Assembly (NCBI GenBank): GCA_964506935.1
Contig: CAZDOD010000125.1
Location: forward strand, 1 to 8,223
Origin: CAZDOD01 sp964506935
Lineage (GTDB): Bacteria > Desulfobacterota > Zymogenia > Zymogenales > Zymogenaceae
DNA: 8,223 bases
Reading direction: 5' to 3'
The position numbers and the translations under genes were made by a program. Numbering within the stretch: position 1 is the stretch's first letter; each line of letters opens with the position of its first letter. This document shows positions 6,425-8,223 of this stretch, piece by piece. Under the pieces are notes generated by a model. The model did not search any database and had not been told where the DNA came from. It was given only the letters and a program-made list of their open reading frames with translations.

Positions 6425-7556
6425 ATCCCAGCCTCAATTTCAGATCCTGTGCGTTGATTCCGCTCTCCTTTCCTAGGATGACAGTTCTCATTTTACGGAT
6501 CTCTATATTCTTCAGGTAATAATAAGCTATGAGTATCTCGATTCCGAAGTTGATATATTTTTCGCGGTTGAGGATCTTTACAAACTCGTTGTCTATGAGT
6601 GCCTCCATGCGAAAGAAGGTATTATCGCTTTTAAGATACGGCATCCCGTCGCCCACGAGATCCCTATACTCCGTGGCGCCGAAATCGGTCTCGAGCTCAT
6701 CTATCTCCTTTAAATAGATATTGGCGAAATACTCCCTCTTGATCGAGCCGCTCTCGATAAAGGCACCGAAGAAGGCGGATTGCGGTATATCCTGCCACCT
6801 CATTCGCAAGAAGGTGAGGATATTGACCATATCGATCTCCATGCTAAGGAGCTTGAAGTAAAAAAGCATCCTCGCATTTTTCAACTCATAGCTAATATGA
6901 TCGAACATGATCGAGTCGACTACTAGATCTATATCCGCGGGATTGGTGTTCGCCTCATAGGCGGCCTTCGCCTTTATCGCGGCCTCTTTCAGGAGGGGCG
7001 ACAGCAGTTCCGACTTTTCTGGCTCCTTCGCATCCTGATAGATCGTTATCGGCGAAATGAGGCCGAGGCCGGAATAGGAGTCTCCCGGCTCCCTTCCTCG
7101 ATATATCTCTTTTAAGGCGAGTTTCAGGTTAAAGAAGTCGTTTCTGAGAAACAGGAGATCGGTGATCTTTTTATCCTGTGTAAGATCATCGATGATCTTT
7201 TTGACCCTCTCTTCCTCCTCCCTCAAGACAATTTCGAGGTCATAACCGTAGAGTGTACCGATATCTTCCTGATAGACCCTGGCATAGTCGGTATCGCCGA
7301 GCATGGTGAATATTTCTTCTGTGCTCCTCGCCTCGGCAAAGCGTAAAAACCTCTCCCTCGCGATCAGCCTCAGCCCAAGAGAGCGGATGAGTCCTGAGAC
7401 GAGGCAGTACCTCGAATCGTTTCCCCACTTCCACTCGCCTGAGATGATCGATAGGTCAAGCTTGACGTTCGGCGCCCCCATCCCGACAGGTCCGACCAGA
7501 TCGGTTACGGGTTCGCTGAACTCTTTTATGAGGCCGTATATCTCGAAATTTCCCAT
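6417..7556 (-). CDS. atpC: V/A-type ATP synthase subunit C (rotor funnel, AC39/d-like)
   Basis: Subunit C (homolog of eukaryotic subunit d) sits on the membrane c/K ring and holds the D-F shaft. The family-like region begins at about residue 46: NDSRYCLVSGLIRSLGLRL, then TEEIFTMLGDTDYARVY, and the all-helical repeats typical of the family, including LFLRNDFFNLKLALK and the later FDHISYELKNARMLFYFKL and NILTFLRMRW. At 379 residues it is slightly longer than the 320-360 I expect, because about 45 residues precede the usual start region. The ATG at 7556 has no Shine-Dalgarno and directly abuts a 10-bp palindrome. The next in-frame ATG, at 7481 (residue 26), is an alternative start but also lacks a good site. 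It overlaps F by 8 bases at its 3' end, and 162 bases separate it from E. Confidence 0.92.
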   Translation of the reverse strand: MGNFEIYGLIKEFSEPVTDLVGPVGMGAPNVKLDLSIISGEWKWGNDSRYCLVSGLIRSLGLRLIARERFLRFAEARSTEEIFTMLGDTDYARVYQEDIGTLYGYDLEIVLREEEERVKKIIDDLTQDKKITDLLFLRNDFFNLKLALKEIYRGREPGDSYSGLGLISPITIYQDAKEPEKSELLSPLLKEAAIKAKAAYEANTNPADIDLVVDSIMFDHISYELKNARMLFYFKLLSMEIDMVNILTFLRMRWQDIPQSAFFGAFIESGSIKREYFANIYLKEIDELETDFGATEYRDLVGDGMPYLKSDNTFFRMEALIDNEFVKILNREKYINFGIEILIAYYYLKNIEIRKMRTVILGKESGINAQDLKLRLGYV

Positions 7557-7648
7557 GTTCTAGAACGCTCGATATTTTATTTCTTCAATAAACCGTGTCA
7601 CTTTCCCAGACGGAGTTAACCCTGCCGGTATCCCCAATATGCGAAAGT

Positions 7649-7671
7649 TTTATCGGACTTAGAACGATAAA
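7649..7671. repeat. Inverted repeat in the E-C gap
   Basis: TTTATCG and CGATAAA form a perfect 7-bp stem with a 9-base loop, inside the 162-base gap 7557-7718. No T-run follows on the minus strand, so it is not a classical terminator. The rest of the gap holds the palindrome GTTCTAGAAC at 7557-7566 beside the C start and nothing else I can support. Confidence 0.3.
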
Positions 7672-7718
7672 TATAGGAATTAAAACCCGACGAACGCCTC
7701 GTTTCAGATTTTTACTTC

Positions 7719-8223
7719 CTATTTATCCTTTGCCCCTCCGAAGAGGATTTCCGTAAGCTTCCCTTCGACCGAAAGCCTCATCTCCGAAAGTAGGACATCG
7801 AGACTGAGGTTTATTTCCGTCCTCCCCTTCGAGAGAACCAGTCCTCCAACGATGTTTCTCGTCTCATCGGAGACCTTAAGGTTTGGGGAAAGTCCCTTAT
7901 CTTTGAGTCCACCGTTTAACTCTTTTTCCCACGCCGTGAGCTTCCCCTTGAGGCGCTTTAAGTCCGAGGCGGAGAGCATTATGATCTCGTCGCCGCTTGC
8001 GGCATATTTCAGGACAAATCCCTTGAGGAGTTCGAGGTATCGGTCGTCGGGGAGTTTTAGGAGCCTATCCTTCGCCTCTACGAAGACTTCGCCCAGGATC
8101 ATCTCCTTTTCGCCATTGGAGACATCCAGAGCCGTATTCTGAATGTCTGACGGGGCCGGGAGATAGCGCACCACCGCGTCCATGAGCGGCTGGACGCCCT
8201 TGTTCCGATAGGCCGATCCCAGG
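7719..8223 (-). CDS. atpE: V/A-type ATP synthase subunit E C-terminal domain, fused in frame to an EF-G fragment (5' end beyond the window)
   Basis: The stop-proximal 124 residues are the C-terminal globular domain of stalk subunit E: GEVFVEAKDRLLKLPDDRY, then LELLKGFVL, NIVGGLVLSKGRTEINLSL and the closing KLTEILFGG, all in the family's usual order. E pairs with G/H as the stator that stops the A3B3 head from rotating. A normal E is about 190-200 residues and starts with a long coiled coil of roughly 80-90 residues. Here that coiled coil is missing, and the same frame continues upstream as EF-G sequence to the window edge. The switch falls at about 8094-8111, where both families could read EKEMIL. 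An ATG at 8102 (MILGEVF) could give only the head domain. The ATG at 8183 lies inside EF-G sequence and is not a natural start for E. Identity of the C-terminal part is firm; integrity of the gene is doubtful. Confidence 0.85.
   Translation of the reverse strand, partial: LGSAYRNKGVQPLMDAVVRYLPAPSDIQNTALDVSNGEKEMILGEVFVEAKDRLLKLPDDRYLELLKGFVLKYAASGDEIIMLSASDLKRLKGKLTAWEKELNGGLKDKGLSPNLKVSDETRNIVGGLVLSKGRTEINLSLDVLLSEMRLSVEGKLTEILFGGAKDK
8097..8223 (-). pseudogene. fusA: Elongation factor G fragment (end of the G domain)
   Basis: About 42 residues at the window edge match EF-G, the ribosomal translocase GTPase. The visible stretch includes LGSAYRNKGVQPLMDAVV, then RYLPAPSDIQNTALD, which is the well-known EF-G segment (GSAxxNKGVQxLLDAVxxYLPSPxD) at the end of the GTPase domain, followed by NGEKE. 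EF-G should continue into domain II with a segment such as ALAFK...G.LT..RVY, but the frame switches to ATPase subunit E instead. The G1-G4 GTPase motifs would lie outside the window. No EF-G domain II-V sequence was found in the window, so this copy is cut short, either by recombination or by a false join of reads. Confidence 0.85.

Noticed and set aside
1..8223. CRISPR array, tRNA/rRNA genes, transposase or prophage genes
   Set aside because: I saw no regularly spaced direct repeats, no cloverleaf with a CCA-type end, and no transposase or integrase motifs in either strand's coding frames.

Overview
The window is bacterial: it contains murI (D-glutamate for peptidoglycan) next to a bacterial/archaeal-type V/A-ATPase operon. 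Base composition is moderate, with frequent ATA and AGG codons and AT-rich gaps. The EF-G-like fragment at the right edge resembles the EF-G variants I associate with Desulfobacterota-type bacteria, but that is only a weak hint and I do not assign a phylum. Every gene I can support lies on the minus strand, so transcription runs from high to low coordinates.

Right and centre (8223 to 2130): a V/A-type ATPase operon in the order E-C-F-A-B-D, as in archaea, Thermus and some Clostridia. A and B form the catalytic hexamer, D and F the central rotor shaft, C the funnel that joins the shaft to the membrane ring, and E part of the peripheral stalk. The membrane genes I and K and the stalk partner G/H, expected upstream of E, are not in the window. 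The reading frame of E instead runs upstream, without a break, into sequence that is clearly translation elongation factor G. This EF-G::E chimera is the most anomalous thing here. It is either a contig-assembly join or a real recombination.

The operon ends after D, followed by a hairpin at 2065-2085 and a 308-base non-coding gap (1822-2129) that holds a plausible promoter for the next block.

Left centre (1821 to 628): a compact three-gene membrane cassette. Two small tandem paralogs each have an N-terminal CxxC...CxxC zinc ribbon fused to a two-helix CD225/dispanin (IFITM-like) domain. The third gene is a DUF2752 membrane protein with a CPGCG motif. Function is unknown; tight packing suggests one transcript.

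Left edge (about 481 to 1): the first ~160 codons of glutamate racemase (murI), cut off by the window. It is preceded by a leader with a consensus -35 box and a terminator-like hairpin. I saw no tRNA, rRNA, CRISPR array, transposase or prophage gene.
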